From positions 248,001 to 312,000 of the forward strand of contig JBBPTG010000002.1 in the NCBI GenBank assembly GCA_038093975.1: 64,000 nucleotides of DNA. The letters are read 5' to 3'. The notes below the pieces were generated by a model, which had not been told where the DNA came from, searched no databases, and saw only the letters and a list, made by a program, of their open reading frames with translations. Origin of the DNA: Chalciporus piperatus (taxonomy: Eukaryota; Basidiomycota; Agaricomycetes; Boletales; Boletaceae). Made by a program: the position numbers and the translations under genes. Of the stretch, positions 1 through 12,000 are shown piece by piece. The first letter of the stretch is position 1. Every line of letters begins with the position of its first letter.

Positions 1-711
1 ATAATCTCGAATGATACAGTACATACCAACTGTCCGCGAGCAAACTCTTGCAAATCCTTGGAAGATAGCACCCAAGGTGGCACCAAGAACAATCCCAGCT
101 CATTCTTCACCCGTGTGTCTTCACCCTGATCAATGGTAGCGTGTGACCATGTAAGGGTTTTCATCAATGACCTTTCCTCGGAGACGACGAACTTCCATGA
201 ACTCGAATCCTTATACGTGAGATGCAATATGCGTCGGATTGTCTCCAGAGGGAACATATCGAGCCACATATACAAGCTTTTATCATGATCAGAGGACCGA
301 TATACCAGAGCTACTGATCATAAATACCGGTCAATGTCTTCAGCGCGTGCAAGCAGCAACGGGGCTATGGAGAACAGTTCACAAGGGATCGTCAGGCGTG
401 CACCCGTGCACTCATCCTCATCTTCGACGCCTAGTGGTTCCTGCGGCACGAACTCCTCGACCCCTAAATTAGTCGTTAGCTGCCCGCACCGTCAACTTGA
501 ATATCGATGTTGACTGACAGTCCAGAATGAGATCGCTGAAAAGCTCGTCGTTGAGCGTGTGCACCACCTTCAATTTGCGATACCGCTCCGGGCGGACGTT
601 TAATGACACGTTGGGTAACGGTAGTTCTCCGGGGGGAGAACTGAAAGGCATGGTTGGAAGCCTTGCTTCGTGTATGTAGTGCTCCAGATTGTCAGTTGCT
701 CTTGATGTCAT
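1..711 (-). CDS. Hypothetical protein, 3' end cut off by window edge
   Basis: I do not recognise this protein. Three exons join cleanly: 519-711, 328-463 and 27-276. Their donors are gtcagt, gtattt and gtatgt; the first acceptor follows a CTAAC branch point. A fourth exon must lie beyond position 1. The ATG at 711 is preceded by a CT-rich leader with no obvious upstream exon. The spliced protein starts MTSRATDNLEHYIHEARLP and contains an acidic stretch (VEDEDECTG) followed by LYMWLDMFPLETIRRILHL and WVLSSKDLQEFARGQL. There are no membrane segments or recognisable catalytic motifs. The reading frame crosses three introns without a stop, which supports a real gene. Function is unknown. Confidence 0.6.
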
Positions 712-2141
712 GTTTCGAGGAGAGAAGAGGGCAAAGATGGAGTCGAGCCTGGAATACGATACCCATGAAGTACCATGATTTAGCTACCTTGAGCGATATC
801 CCCATAGAAACACAATCAACCGACGGTGACTTCGTTGTACTTTATTGTTCAAAGTCTGAACAACGGAAGTTGTTCTCTTCAAAAAGACAAGACATACCAA
901 AAGCAGTACAACACCTGATTTGGTAATCTTTTGAGCGAACTTGATCGGAACCAACTTGACGTCGACATGGGTCTGGAACGAAACGACCAATCGCTACTTT
1001 GAGATCGCGCGTACGTGTCTTTTAAGTCCACTTTTTGAAGCCACACCTCCCGAGTCGGGTTGCTGCCTGTATTGAGCTGCTGTATGTACTCCGGTGAGCC
1101 TCGTGACCACATCCAGTTGACGTTTACTGATCATCTCGGCTCGCACAAGGCCGAATTATCCACAAAATCATCCTCGGTCTTGGACCACGTGCTGGCGAAG
1201 CCTCTGATATCAATTTCGCTTCCAAGTTCCTAGAACGCAAGCGCAAGATCTAGTTCGACAACCTTCCTTACCCCGTGCACAATTGCCGAAGAGAGCAATC
1301 GGACGCCCCGCTCGCTGGAGCTCGCTCAATCATCTACGGGTCAATATTAACCGGAATTGATCCGCCACCCAAATAATAATATATCCCATTATTTAAACGA
1401 TTATAAAGTGCCATTGTATGCTAACAACAGGCAGCGAGCGCCAGCGCTGCGCCGCCACAAACTGAACGTCTTCACGATCCCATCGCCCTTATTGGCACCT
1501 GTCCGCCGCCAATCTGGCAGCTGGCACAGACCGCAGGACTAATGCGAATTGGGTTTTTGACTGGCAATGCCATCAGCCTAATACAAGACTGGGATTTGCA
1601 TCCTTGGGGTCAAGTTAGCGCATTCGCGTTCACAGACGTCATCGAACATGACCTCACCGACGGGATGCACGTGTCTCCTGCTGAAGAGACAGTTAGGTCT
1701 CAAGCAGTCTTGGAGACGTGTAGACATGGATATGAAATGCCCGCAGGGAGTGTGGTAGCGGCCGTCAATAATCTGGAGCCAATGGACAGTCATTCGTCCA
1801 TTCTGCTGCGCACGCAGTGAGCAGGGTACCCACATTGTGACACATTCTTTCTAGTGGAAGATAGAAATCTAGTGAGAGACGGATTGAAGGAAACCTGAGC
1901 TTGGGCGAGCTCGAGAGTGTAGAGAGTCGTATCCAGTTGACGAGATCACTGTCATGGCTGGAACCTTTTTATGTGGATGCCCCGCTTGTGTCACAAACGC
2001 GCACGGAAACCTCATTCCCTCAGCAGTCACCGGTCACATTGACAGACCCGGCCAGGCGAGGCAGATACGTCGTAGAATTGAGCCAGAACACGAACAGAAG
2101 ATGCCGCGCGAACTAGTACGCGGTTCCTTTTCGTTGGTCCC
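712..2141. other. Gene-poor stretch, possible relic sequence
   Basis: I could not build a spliced gene here. Short frames exist on both strands. On the plus strand, 1954-2145 reads MAGTFLCGCPACVTNAHGN, a C-x-C-x2-C pattern that recalls the N-terminal Cys cluster of some basidiomycete transposon proteins. Nothing downstream supports a transposase, and no terminal inverted repeats were seen. It may be a decayed element or chance. Confidence 0.25.
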
Positions 2142-2468
2142 TTAGATGGAATGAAACGCACGGGGAGTTGTCTGATGGGGAGTCAGATTTTGCAAGCATA
2201 GCTCCATGCATTCCGGCAGTATTCGAGAATTTCTGTACCACTCATCAGCATACGCTTTCATCTCATCTTCTTCGGCGGAATGGTGAGATGAACTGAGTCC
2301 TTTCTTGTGCTTTCGCGTGGTGCGCACGATAAGTGGGTAGCCAGGATTTATCTCCGACGCCATAAACCAGTGCATCCGGGGAAAGAATATTCCATACATC
2401 GGTCCATCGTGGTAAACATGAGGTGAAGACGTGTGGAAGAAATAATCGAGGTGGATCAGTCCAGTCAT
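2142..2468 (-). CDS. Possible small hypothetical protein
   Basis: A single open frame of 108 codons starts at ATG 2468 and ends at TAG 2142. It begins MTGLIHLDYFFHTSSP and is rich in aromatic residues, Met and His. No domain is recognised and no introns are needed. It lies in a gene-poor region and may be a chance frame. The protein-like composition is the only support. Confidence 0.2.
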   Translation of the reverse strand: MTGLIHLDYFFHTSSPHVYHDGPMYGIFFPRMHWFMASEINPGYPLIVRTTRKHKKGLSSSHHSAEEDEMKAYADEWYRNSRILPECMELCLQNLTPHQTTPRAFHSI

Positions 2469-3005
2469 TGTCGTCACGCACCTTCCTAACTGATAAAGCC
2501 GGTCAACTTTGGAAGCTCAATAGGGTCTTAGAGTTTGCCGTCAGTTAATTGAATTACAAGAAAGACATGAGGTGACTTCAATCACAAATTGGAGAGTGAT
2601 CGCCATCAATCAAGCGGCGCCTCATAAGGTGGGGTAAAGGGAGTTGAGGACAGAATGAAACAGCCGTTGAAGGGTCTTTGACTTTGGGGCAAAAGTCGCA
2701 GGCAAACCCCACAATCAAGTGATGCGCCCCGTGCATTTCTCACCAGTCGTTTCTCGAGACTAAATCTGACCTTACTATCCCCACGCACCGCGGAAGCTTC
2801 TTGTCATGAAGTAAGTGGGTATCAAAAGGCCACACGCAAAGTCGGCTCAACGGCTGGCTCAACGATCCGAGCAGGGTGCATATCACATTATGTCCTGCAT
2901 GCGCAGAAAAATTCTGGAGCGAGGTATCTATAGGAAATGTGGGTGGGTGTCGAATAGGACCTACAATCGTGTAGTGTGCAAGGTTTAAGGATGTGGCCAA
3001 TTCCC
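2469..3005. other. Intergenic / 3' region of the bS21m gene
   Basis: No convincing coding sequence. The minus-strand frame 2740-3000 is the read-through that would result if the last bS21m intron used the GT site at 3105-3106. It is more likely 3' untranslated sequence. Confidence 0.4.
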
Positions 3006-3626
3006 TCAGCCACCTCGGCGACGAATTTTGTCGACCAATTGTACCTTCTTTCTGACCTGTTGAAACGGGGAGGATGAGCCTGAGTGCACAGAGAGAGAGG
3101 ATCTACGTGCCGCGTTCGCAAACCGCCTTCTCCACCTTTCACTACGAAGACGTGCCCGTTTGTCTCCCTTCTTCTCGTGGCGAACTACGAGGGAGAGTTC
3201 TTTGGCTATGTTGTTGTTTCGCAGGCGTGAGTTGAGTGCTTGAAAAGCAGCGTGAAGATCTCCATTCCGGACAATCAATCTTCTACCTACGTGGAGTGTT
3301 TAGCATTTAACGTTTCAAGCGTTGTCTGACTGGAAGGTTTTACCTGTCCATGTGTCTGGAGGAGGAGGGAGGTCTAGACTGTCGCTCTTCTGCGCCCACA
3401 TTTGGGCAGGAGTCCTGGGCTCTAGCTGTGTTGCCTGGAAATCCAATGCCTTCCCTAACAACACTTTGACATCGAAAAGAGATTTCGTTGGCGTATGGGC
3501 GAGCCGCGAAGGTTGCCGAAGACCACGACTGGAGAATGCTGCGCACGTCAATGTTGCGCGACTGCTTGTCGATGTAGAAGGTGTGTTCCGTAGGATTGTA
3601 GCAGTAAACTGACGTGTCCACGACAT
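3006..3626 (-). CDS. MRP21: Mitochondrial ribosomal protein bS21m (small subunit)
   Basis: This is a component of the mitochondrial 37S ribosomal subunit. The N-terminus (MSWTRQFTATILRNTPSTS, then further Ser/Arg-rich sequence) looks like a mitochondrial presequence. After a linker ending LDLPPPPDTWTG comes the S21 domain: GRRLIVRNGDLHAAFQALN, then RSERWRRRFANA and, at the C-terminus, VRKKVQLVDKIRRRGG. The first intron is a normal GT-AG. The second (3057-3110, 54 nt) must be removed as GC-AG (donor GCACGT) to keep the conserved C-terminal frame. The GT four bases downstream would replace it with a long unrelated tail. The ATG at 3626 was chosen because it gives the presequence. The gene is divergent from the RWD gene at 3770, with a 143-bp shared promoter. 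Confidence 0.8.
3057..3110 (-). other. Inferred GC-AG intron in bS21m
   Basis: The minus-strand intron begins GCACGT and ends CAACAG, and its 54 nt are a multiple of three. Splicing here joins RRRFANA to VRKKVQLVDK as expected for mitochondrial S21. A GT donor exists only 4 nt downstream and breaks the frame. Confidence 0.6.
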
Positions 3627-3769
3627 GGTTTGGTCGTCGTCCTTGTCGTTCGCTAACTTGTCGAGCAAAATCCTGAGTAGACCCAAACGCGGTAACGCGA
3701 CTGTGTCGGAACCAATTCGTCGGGTATCGGATCAACCACTATCGTTCACTCTGTGGTTTACCGCAAGAG

Positions 3770-4812
3770 ATGTCTGAGTCCGTGCTGCAGGAGGAGTTCG
3801 AGGTTGGGAGTTCCTCAGCGCGTTCGGTACATCGTTGCTAACCAAGTATTTAGGTCCTCGAGTCGATATACCCCACAGAGCTATCAAGTCCGTGTTTCAT
3901 GACTTGTTTTGGAGTTTCTCCGCTGAACGCTCATACAAAGTCATATCGGACAGACAGATTCAGATCGACACCGAGCCAGACGTCGTCGTAGACGGAGCAG
4001 AACCATGTGAGTTAGTTGGTATGATCCCGCATTCCCCACCAATTCATGCCCGGCTGCGAAAGAAGTTAAACTCCAATTATCTGTCCATTACACGGATGAC
4101 TACCCCGACGCCCTTCCCGAGTTGGAGCTAGAAGCTCTCGACGGAGAAATAGATGATTCGGAGAAAAAAGAGTTGCTTCAGGGTCTCTTAGAAGTGGTAT
4201 GTCCGATCTCCAATGAAACAGTTCCAGTATTGAGTATGACGTAGGGAGAAGAGAACAAGGGCATGGCGATGACCTTCACATTAGTTTCGCACCTCAGAGA
4301 GAAACTCTCCAATTTGGTGAAAAACCGCGTGAAGGCACGCATTCAAGAAGAGCATGAAAAGGAGCGTCTCGCACTCGAAGTAAGGTCTTCCCTATAGACA
4401 TGACTCGGTAATGTTGACTGCTGACATTGCAAGGCGGAGGAAGCGCGTACTCGTGGAACCCCTGTCACGCCCGAGTCGTTCAGGGCCTGGAAGGCCAAGT
4501 TTGACAAGGAGATGGCACAGAGAAAACAAAAGGACGAAGAGGAAAAACTACGTGCGCTCACTCCCAAAGAACGAGAAGAGTTCAAGAGGACCGGAACTCG
4601 ATTGACTGGTTGGTTTGTCATTGACTGTCCTCTGCTCTCTATCGAACACCGTTTTAGGTCGGCAGCTGTTTGAAAGGAACAGGAATCTTGAACACGAAGA
4701 CGACAGTCTGGTGGAGGAGGGGACTGTCTCTGTCGACTTCAGCCAATACGATCGGACCCAAGTGGAGGAGGAAGACAACGAGGATCGCGTGCACTTTAGC
4801 GACAGCGATTAA
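3770..4812 (+). CDS. RWD-domain protein, Gir2/RWDD1 (DFRP2) family
   Basis: Seven exons give a protein of about 243 aa. The RWD domain occupies roughly the first 100 residues (MSESVLQEEFEVLESIYPTE, then FKLQLSVHYTDDYPDALPEL). A charged helical segment follows (VKNRVKARIQEEHEKERLAL, then MAQRKQKDEEEKLRALTPKE), and the acidic C-terminus ends DRVHFSDSD. In yeast, Gir2 binds Gcn1 and the Rbg2 GTPase and influences the Gcn2 starvation response; that role is taken from the family. All introns are GT-AG. The acceptor of intron 3 must be the second of two adjacent AGs, because the first gives an immediate stop. The ATG at 3770 begins the canonical short first exon. Confidence 0.88.
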
Positions 4813-4899
4813 GAGCCGGTCCACTCATCACGCTGTCAGTATAAATGTACCGCGAGGTTGAATGCATCCGTATTCTACCAACTCTAGATCTATCAAAGT

Positions 4900-6605
4900 C
4901 TATAGGCCTGCCAGCATGCCACGTCCAGCTTCGGAACGGACAACTGTGGGCTCTCCGTCGACCACCTTGCAACCAAGGCTTTCTCGTCCCACCTCTGTCA
5001 AGAATCCATCTACCTCATAAAGTCTCATGGGTTCCCGTTTATCCCTATGAATGTCCTCCGCTGTGGCACGGAGCCACTCGATGACGGGTTTGCGCACCCA
5101 CCGCCTGACCTGACCCCAGTCGTTGTCTGCCTCGAACCATCCAAGGTGTCCGCCATGGGAGGTAAGGACCATGACTATCCATTCATTTCCTTTCGCATCC
5201 ATTGGAACCTCCTGGACAACTGGGTCGTCGGCGGCACTGATGGAAAGGTAAGGAATGCGAATTTTCCCGAGTACCTTGTGACTGGAGGCATATTCGTAGT
5301 AGTCGAACGCAGATGCGAAAGGCCAAGGAGGAGAAGAACCGCCACCGATCCTGGTAAACGTCTCATCAAAGGCCTCAATGGTGGGCCGGCTCAACGACGA
5401 GGCCAGGACTGCAGCTTTGGCGACGTCATGATCGGGGTGTCGAGAAAGCGCAGGAACGTGGTTGCTGAGGATATTGACCAAGTTTTGCCCCATGCTTCTA
5501 GAGTAAAGTTGGCGTCCGATGAATGTGGAGTTAAGTCTGAGGAATATTGAGCGAGCGGGGAATGGAGAATCAAAGCAGACGCCTACTTCTGGGTATTCGC
5601 AGTCAGGTTCCACGGCTAGTGTGATATCAAGGATGTTAATTTCGCTCCCGACAAAGCCAAGAGACAACTTACACATCCTAGGACACATGCTGATTGAAAG
5701 TGGCACATCTCCCCTTCCTCGGCAATGTACCGAGTCATCACATTTGCTCCGAGGGAAAATGAAAGACCTAACAAAGGAGCATTAGGGAACCGGTGAGATA
5801 TATAGAATAGGGCCTGTCGTATGTCGTCCGTGTGGCCCGCAGAGTACAGTTGGGGACTGGTGATCGGCACGCCTGCACCTGCAAGTGGTTTGTTCAGTAT
5901 CACATTGTGGGCCTGCAACCGTCACGCACATCCACGGAAATTAACAACCACTGCACGATAGCCAAGCCCGCCTTGTGAAACTGCTCGACAAGCGGGTGCT
6001 AGTATAGTTCTCACGTAGGACTCATATGAGCCTTGAAAGAATCTCAGTTAATGAGTTTCGCAAGCAATAAAAATGATGATACCTCCGGTCAACCCGTGCA
6101 TGACTACCACGATAGGCGTGTCAGGTGGCATCTCTCCACGATCAACTGGTGTGAAGTCAAGTCCTCTGCATAAAATTTCTATCCAACGTGTATGATGGCA
6201 ATTAGCTCAGGGAGACTAACAATGTTCCACCATCTTTCAGGCGCAGGAGAGTCCTATAGTCCTTTCATGAGACAGTCATTGATGGAATGTGATCAAGTGT
6301 TGTCACCTGCTGTACTCCACCCTGTCTATTCGCGAGAAATCACCAAGGACGCAGTACAGGGTCTGGAAGTGACCACTAATGGAGGTCAGTTCCGTTTAGG
6401 AACCGAATCAACGATACATATACCTTGGAAGCCACCAGGCGGGACGAAACTTGGAATGCACACTGGGACACCTTTTCTCGACGAATTCCTGAAGCGAAAT
6501 ATGGTCCGTTCCAAGCAAACCTCGGGTCTTGATGAGAACCGGAGTGGGAGGGTATCTGACCTCAGTGGTGCAATCCTGAGACCACATGTTGAAGAGAAAA
6601 CTCAT
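4900..6605 (-). CDS. Alpha/beta hydrolase, EHT1/EEB1 (YheT) family acyltransferase/esterase
   Basis: This family in yeast makes and hydrolyses medium-chain fatty-acid ethyl esters. The spliced protein of roughly 450 aa carries the family landmarks in order: EVRYPPTPVLIKT and FVEKRCPSVHSKFRPAWWLP near the N-terminus, SGHFQTLYCVLGDFSRIDRV, RTLLRLKDGGTLGLDFTPVD, VVVMHGLTGG, YRAVVVNFRGCAG, the nucleophile elbow LLGLSFSLGANVMTRY, SAADDPVV (acid) and HGGHLGWFE (His). The start MSFLFNMWSQ at 6605 fits the family; a longer frame upstream is less likely. About seven introns are all GT-AG. The elbow reads S-x-S-x-G, not G-x-S-x-G. The gene is convergent with the RWD gene, 87 bp apart. Confidence 0.85.
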
Positions 6606-7081
6606 GTTGATGTTCAGAGAGCGTTTGGGTTGGGGAGAATGGACACAAGGGAGCGAAAGCACTTGAACCGAACACGAACCGACGACGCTCCAGATAAGCG
6701 TTCCCGAATGAAGTTCGGAGCCAGAAGTGCTGCGCAATGGTGGTAGGTTCCGACAGACCAGGGATCGGGATTAAAGCGAGAAAGTCGGTACCATTGAGCT
6801 AGTTTTGACCAGACAAATAAGTCGGGTGTCAGACTCATATGTTGGTCGACGTGTGACGGGACGGTCAAGCACACGTGAAAACACATATGCGTGAAAACGC
6901 AATGGCCTGCTGCAATGGGCCGCTTCATGTCATTGTTAACAAGGATGAGAGCCGCCACGCCGACTCGGAGCGAGATCCGACGGCCAGGCTTTGGCCAGGC
7001 TACGGTCACGACAGTAGTCCTTAGTACTCCAAGTCACAAGTCACAGTCACCTGCACTGGATCTTGGTAGAGTACCGCCATC
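6606..7081. promoter_or_regulatory. Divergent intergenic region
   Basis: This 476-bp gap separates the divergently transcribed hydrolase (minus) and CCCH zinc-finger gene (plus). It presumably holds both promoters. No specific element is recognised. Confidence 0.4.
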
Positions 7082-8691
7082 ATGTCTCTGTACAAAACCC
7101 AGCGCTGTCGTGTAGGTCCTCATATCTGCATATCGCCAACGACTAATCACCCGTATTCTAGCATTTCGACGAGGCGGGCACTCCTATCAAGCCGTACTGT
7201 AGCCAGGGCAACAAGTGTCGGCGCGTATCTACTGACTAGCCGCGATAGCGCGTCCCCGGATAGCCCTAACCTCCTCCACTGCAGGTTCATCCACCCAAAC
7301 GACTACCAGTGGCCCAAGGCCAAGCGTAGGATCAGTGACTCGCCTTCCCCTCAGAATCGCGATGTCAGATCCAAGGGGAACAACAGACTCCAAGGATCCC
7401 CTGACAGCCCATTCCAGCATCACCCTCACTCCTCGCCCTTGCCGCCCCAAGCGGATTTATTCAAGCGCAAACAGAAGGACACGCCTCGTGCCCTTGAACC
7501 TCGAGAATGGTCACTTCGACAGGGAGATCGCAGACGCGATTTTGATTCGTGGGAGCGGTATGTCCGTGAGCGTGACGAACATCACGAGCAGAGCTACTCG
7601 TTGAAAAGAATTAATGGCGAGAGCGACCCCTACCCAAATCAACGACTAAGGTTGTCGGAGAGAGTTAGTTATCAAGCACAAGCATGTTTGCAATTCACGC
7701 TGACCACCAGTCTTCAGTCCCTCTATAGACCCGTCTCCAGGAGTGGACTCAGTGACAGTCACCATGCATCCGAGCCAGAAAGGATGACTCGCACGGCTTC
7801 GCATACCTCGCCGCTCTCTGAACGTATTCCCAGGCCAATAACCAATGCCTCGGATATTTTCCATCGTCTAGCAAAGTAGGTCTTGGCCATTCAGGGGTTG
7901 GTGAAAACTAAGCTGTCGACTAGATTATGCTGTGAAATAGTCCAGGATACCTGTTTTCTGGATCGAGAGGAGGATAAACTGAGAGCATTCACCGGCCTCT
8001 CGTCGGAGCTTTCCAGAGCTACTCCTAATGCCGCGATGGCTGTGACTCCTGCACTTGCATCGGTCATTAACAGCCATACTAAAACAAGGGAACGCCTGGA
8101 AGACCACGTCCAAGAACTTGAGTCGCTGTGGAAGTCGCTGTTCTCCATGCTGGAAGCTGACATATCCAAGGCGATTGACTCCCGTCTGGGACATGCTATG
8201 TCCATTTTGGATAAGGAGAGGGATAGTATTCTTCGTGCTATATCGCGTTCGCAGCGATTCACTGGAGAAAGGCCCAACGATGAAACGCCTGGGCCTCGCC
8301 AATTGACAGATATCTGGAGAGAGACCGCCACTGACAGGACGACTGCTTTCTCGGAGCGGAGCGGGATTTCTGTTGACCCCCGAGCTATGAAGGACTTGGC
8401 TGATCAAATGCACCTCCGTCGTTCGCATTCAATGACACTAGTACCAACTCCAGAGGGTGATCTTGGAACAAGCCTGAGGACAGTACTCGAGGACATGAAA
8501 ATGCAGATGGACAGGCAGACGAGGGCGATCGAGCTGTTAGCCAAGGAGAATTTTCAGGTTTGTTTGTGAAGCTAGAGCAGTCACGTACATGCAGTTGATA
8601 TCCTCGTTCCTAGCTCAAGTCCGCCAACGAGCTCAAGCAACCACAGGCTGTTGCGGCAGAGTCGTCGGGGCGTTCCTCAACAAAAGCCTAA
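7082..8691 (+). CDS. CCCH zinc-finger protein with C-terminal coiled coil
   Basis: The protein starts MSLYKTQRC and continues CRHFDEAGTPIKPYC, CSQGNKC and CRFIHPND. Together these form one Cys3His finger (C-x14-C-x5-C-x3-H) at residues 9-39, a likely RNA-binding module. A long charged low-complexity region follows (DRRRDFDSWERYVRERDEHH). The C-terminal half is helical (TKTRERLEDHVQELESLWKS, SLRTVLEDMKMQMDRQTRAI) and probably forms a coiled coil. The CDS ends at TAA 8689-8691 after a last exon reading LKSANELKQPQAVAAESSGR. Intron 2 (7221-7284) must be GC-AG to complete the finger. The intron after RLAK uses the acceptor just before LCCEIVQD. The finger-plus-coiled-coil layout suggests an RNA-processing or mRNA-export factor. 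No closer assignment is justified. Confidence 0.75.
7221..7284 (+). other. Inferred GC-AG intron in the CCCH gene
   Basis: The intron starts GCGCGT, has a CCCTAACC branch point and ends CTGCAG. Only this donor joins NKC to RFIHPND in frame and completes the zinc finger. The GT at 7225 leads to an early stop. Confidence 0.6.
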
Positions 8692-9040
8692 AGCCACCTG
8701 TCGTGTAACGATCGGTAAGCCACGGATGACCTTGATGACGTTTCGGAAGCATGTACGCATCATCGCAAAGCCAAGTTGTATGATTTTACCCACTATGATT
8801 GCACTTCCCTATCTCTGTCGCCTGGCGAGGATGCAGACTGTTACTTGTACATATATGATTTTCCTGTAACGATTCCACGCAACGTAGAGAGTCTAAAGAC
8901 ATTGAATCTGTGTTCGTTGACGGTGGTCACGTGCGTCCAACGCGACTGGAACGTTGCACTTGAGATGATCGTTTCTCCGTGACGGATAGCTTCCTCCTGC
9001 CCCCCTCTCAGGCCTCGGTGCTGTTCTGCGTCCAACTGAC
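8692..9040. other. Intergenic region between tandem plus-strand genes
   Basis: 3' untranslated sequence of the CCCH gene and the promoter of the next gene. An open frame at 8776-8982 is probably chance. No other feature seen. Confidence 0.35.
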
Positions 9041-12000
9041 ATGGAGACAGTCACAACGACCTACCAATCATCTCTTGCAGGCAACGCAGACGTGGGATCC
9101 TCAGCTACGCACTGGGGACACGATAACACACCACAACCAGACAAGTTGTCCGCCATTGCGGAGGTCGCCCGACGTCAAATTCTGAAAGCAGGCGCGTTCA
9201 GCTCTCCAGTCCGTAGATCACCACGCCTGTCTTGCCTTCCGCCACCCCAGCCGCCAGAGGACACGCTCGACACATTGGAAGAAAGCAGCGCTGACGAGTC
9301 TGACGGCATAAACGATGTTGTCCTCCACCTTTCTCGTGAAGGGACCCCCGAGAATGATTTTCTTCCAGACGGTGAGTGACCTGCGCACTAGACGATCGTG
9401 TTCTTACACGTCGGGGAACTAGAACCATCTACAGTGCTAGCAAGCAGGATCATGCGAGCACATGACAATCCCTCTCCTCCTCCCCAAGATCTCGCTCACC
9501 CTGGCACCAACTACACGCCGGGGAGAGACGGTCATTTCCCGTTGCTCGATATATCGGTGCCTCCGAGCCCATTTCGCGCGATCAACCTGTTGGAACGGTT
9601 GAACCAGCTCTCAGAGCCTTCCTTTGATTCATCATCCAGGCCTTGGACTCCAAGTTCTGTTGATGAGCCGGCCAGAGTATCTGGCGACGTCGTACAACAC
9701 GATCGCAATTCCCCAACACTCTTCGCTATGCCTGTGCCAAGTGATGGCGTCCATGCAATCAACGCACCTTCTACTCCATCTCTACTTAAGGATATTCTTT
9801 CAACATCTTCACAGCTCATATCAGAGCCCGCTAACCGGGACGAGGCAGGAAAGGATAACCCGCTTTCTGAGCTCCTCGGTGGAACGCATCAGGCAACCAC
9901 CATGGTCAATCCCACCGAACCCGAAGCTTGCGGTGTTCCTTCAACGCTGGCCGTTGTTCGCTCACCAGAACCCAATACACCATCCGCTCCGGCTGGTTCT
10001 CCTGAGCCTTGTCCCCGCACTCCAACTCCGCTATATCCTCTGGCGAGCGACAAAGGCGAAGGTTTATCATCAGAGGCCGAGGCAAATAACCCTGACGGGA
10101 GGGAGGGCAATGGAGCAGGAATACTGCCCGCGGACAACAATATCCCGTCCACATTAAAGGAGAGGCAAAGAATCCCGGCAGAAGCTACTTCGCACGAAAG
10201 ACTACAGTCCCTTTCCCCCAACTCTACCAAGATGCTTACGGGACTGTTTTCGCCCTCAAAACATGCCCCTTCCATTGAACACGTCCTCGCGGACGATATG
10301 CACTCTACACATCCACCAGCAACACCCACTCGAATACCTGTACAACCTGCAATCCATCCTAACTTTTCTCAAACCACCGTTCAGCGGCCGGTCATTGTTC
10401 CTACTCCAGCACGAGCTGGCAGCTCTCTGCGGAAGTTAACTTCCCCTCTCAAGTTCTTGTCAGACGTTGATGATGTTACTCGTACTCCCGCCCAAAGAGT
10501 GCCGATCCAAACTGCGCTCGCACGGGGAATCCCTTCTGTGCAACGGACCATACAACTGGTCTCATCGTCAGACCAGTCTAACCTTGGACGATTTCCAACC
10601 ATACGAGCCCCCGTCTTCTCACGTCCAGCACTCGATGGCCCATCTCGTACCCCAGCGAAACGGGTACCTGTTATGGAGTCGGCGGTCTCACCAACAAGAA
10701 GGGAAGAAGTCCAGTCCTCGGCTACGCGACCTGCTCACCGTGCCAGAAGCGCGTCCATCGAGCCACGCCCGCAAGGAGCAGTCTCTGTTCGCAGTCAATC
10801 CCTCGAGCCTTCTACAACTCTCTCGAAACATGACGATGGTGGCAAAGCCAAGGAATCCGTCTTTCCGATGTTCCCCGCTTCCCTGAGAGCTAGCACCAAA
10901 CTCCCTTTCCCTCTCGTTCCTGGACAGAAGGCAAACAGTGATCTGCCACCCTCCATTCCTGAAGAGAGCGAGCCTGTGACCGCAGAGAAGGCAGAATCCA
11001 GTGCTACGTTTGGGGAAGTATCAGAGCGGGCTGCGAAATCCCAATTGAAACGACCTTCCGCTAGCAGTCGCATTCCGCGCATTGGTAGTAAGCCATATGC
11101 ACGACCTCCCTCAAAGCCTCCCTCGAAGAACGGGAAATCCGCTGTTGGTGCGATGGCCGATACGACTAGTACTACCGTAACTCATGCTGCAGAATGCCCT
11201 ATGTCCCATTCAGAATCATGTCTTCAAAAGGCCCCGGCGTTTCGTTTCGCTTCCAAGAGCAATGAGGCCGGGAACAACAGCAATAATGTAATGCCCGTGC
11301 AGCCTGTGGATGACCAGCGTTCAGCAGGAACACTCAAACGAAAGCGAGGTGGAGAGGCAGCGGCTGCGTCTCAACCTGTCATGATCCGCCAGGTTGTTCC
11401 AGGAATGCTAGGCGGGAAGTATGCTCCGAAGCCTTCTCATCCTGTCCCCCCAACTAGGCTACGCTCCGAACCAACCGAACCAAGCCCACTGAAGGCCCCC
11501 CAGCCCATGAAGTTCCGTAAAGTGGTAGATGGGATGCTGTCAGCGCGATACGCGCCCTCGAAACCGAATGCTACCCAATCGCCGTCGTCAGACTCCGTCC
11601 CGACCCCTCCATCTCCCCTCTCGGACATTTCGTCATCATCGAATGAAGAGCCTTCCAAAGAAAAGTCTTCTTCCCTTCAGCCGCTTCAGACTCAAGACAG
11701 CAACGGATTAGATTCCTCGCCTATACCTGAAGATGGCCCCACAGCTGACACCGACGCCCGCAATCTCTTCCCATCAGTCCAAGACATGAACTCCGAGGAA
11801 GCTTCCGAGCGCCCAAGAAGAACCTCGCGTTCGCGCAAACCAGCGCAACAACAATACGTTCTCGATGTCTTCAGTGCGAATACCACCACACGACCGCCGC
11901 CGGCTCGTCGCAAACCCCAAACTCGCGGGGATGGGGATGGCTTCATGGGAATGAGTGCCACCGCTCTGAAGTCTCTCACTACGTCCAACACAACGAAGAA

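Noticed and set aside
2740..3000. Extended C-terminus of bS21m via the GT donor at 3105-3106
   Set aside because: It would replace the conserved basic C-terminus of S21 with a long unrelated tail. The GC-AG splice fits the family better.
5047..5550. Plus-strand open frame of 167 codons
   Set aside because: It is antisense to the well-supported hydrolase gene (4900-6605), whose protein matches its family throughout.
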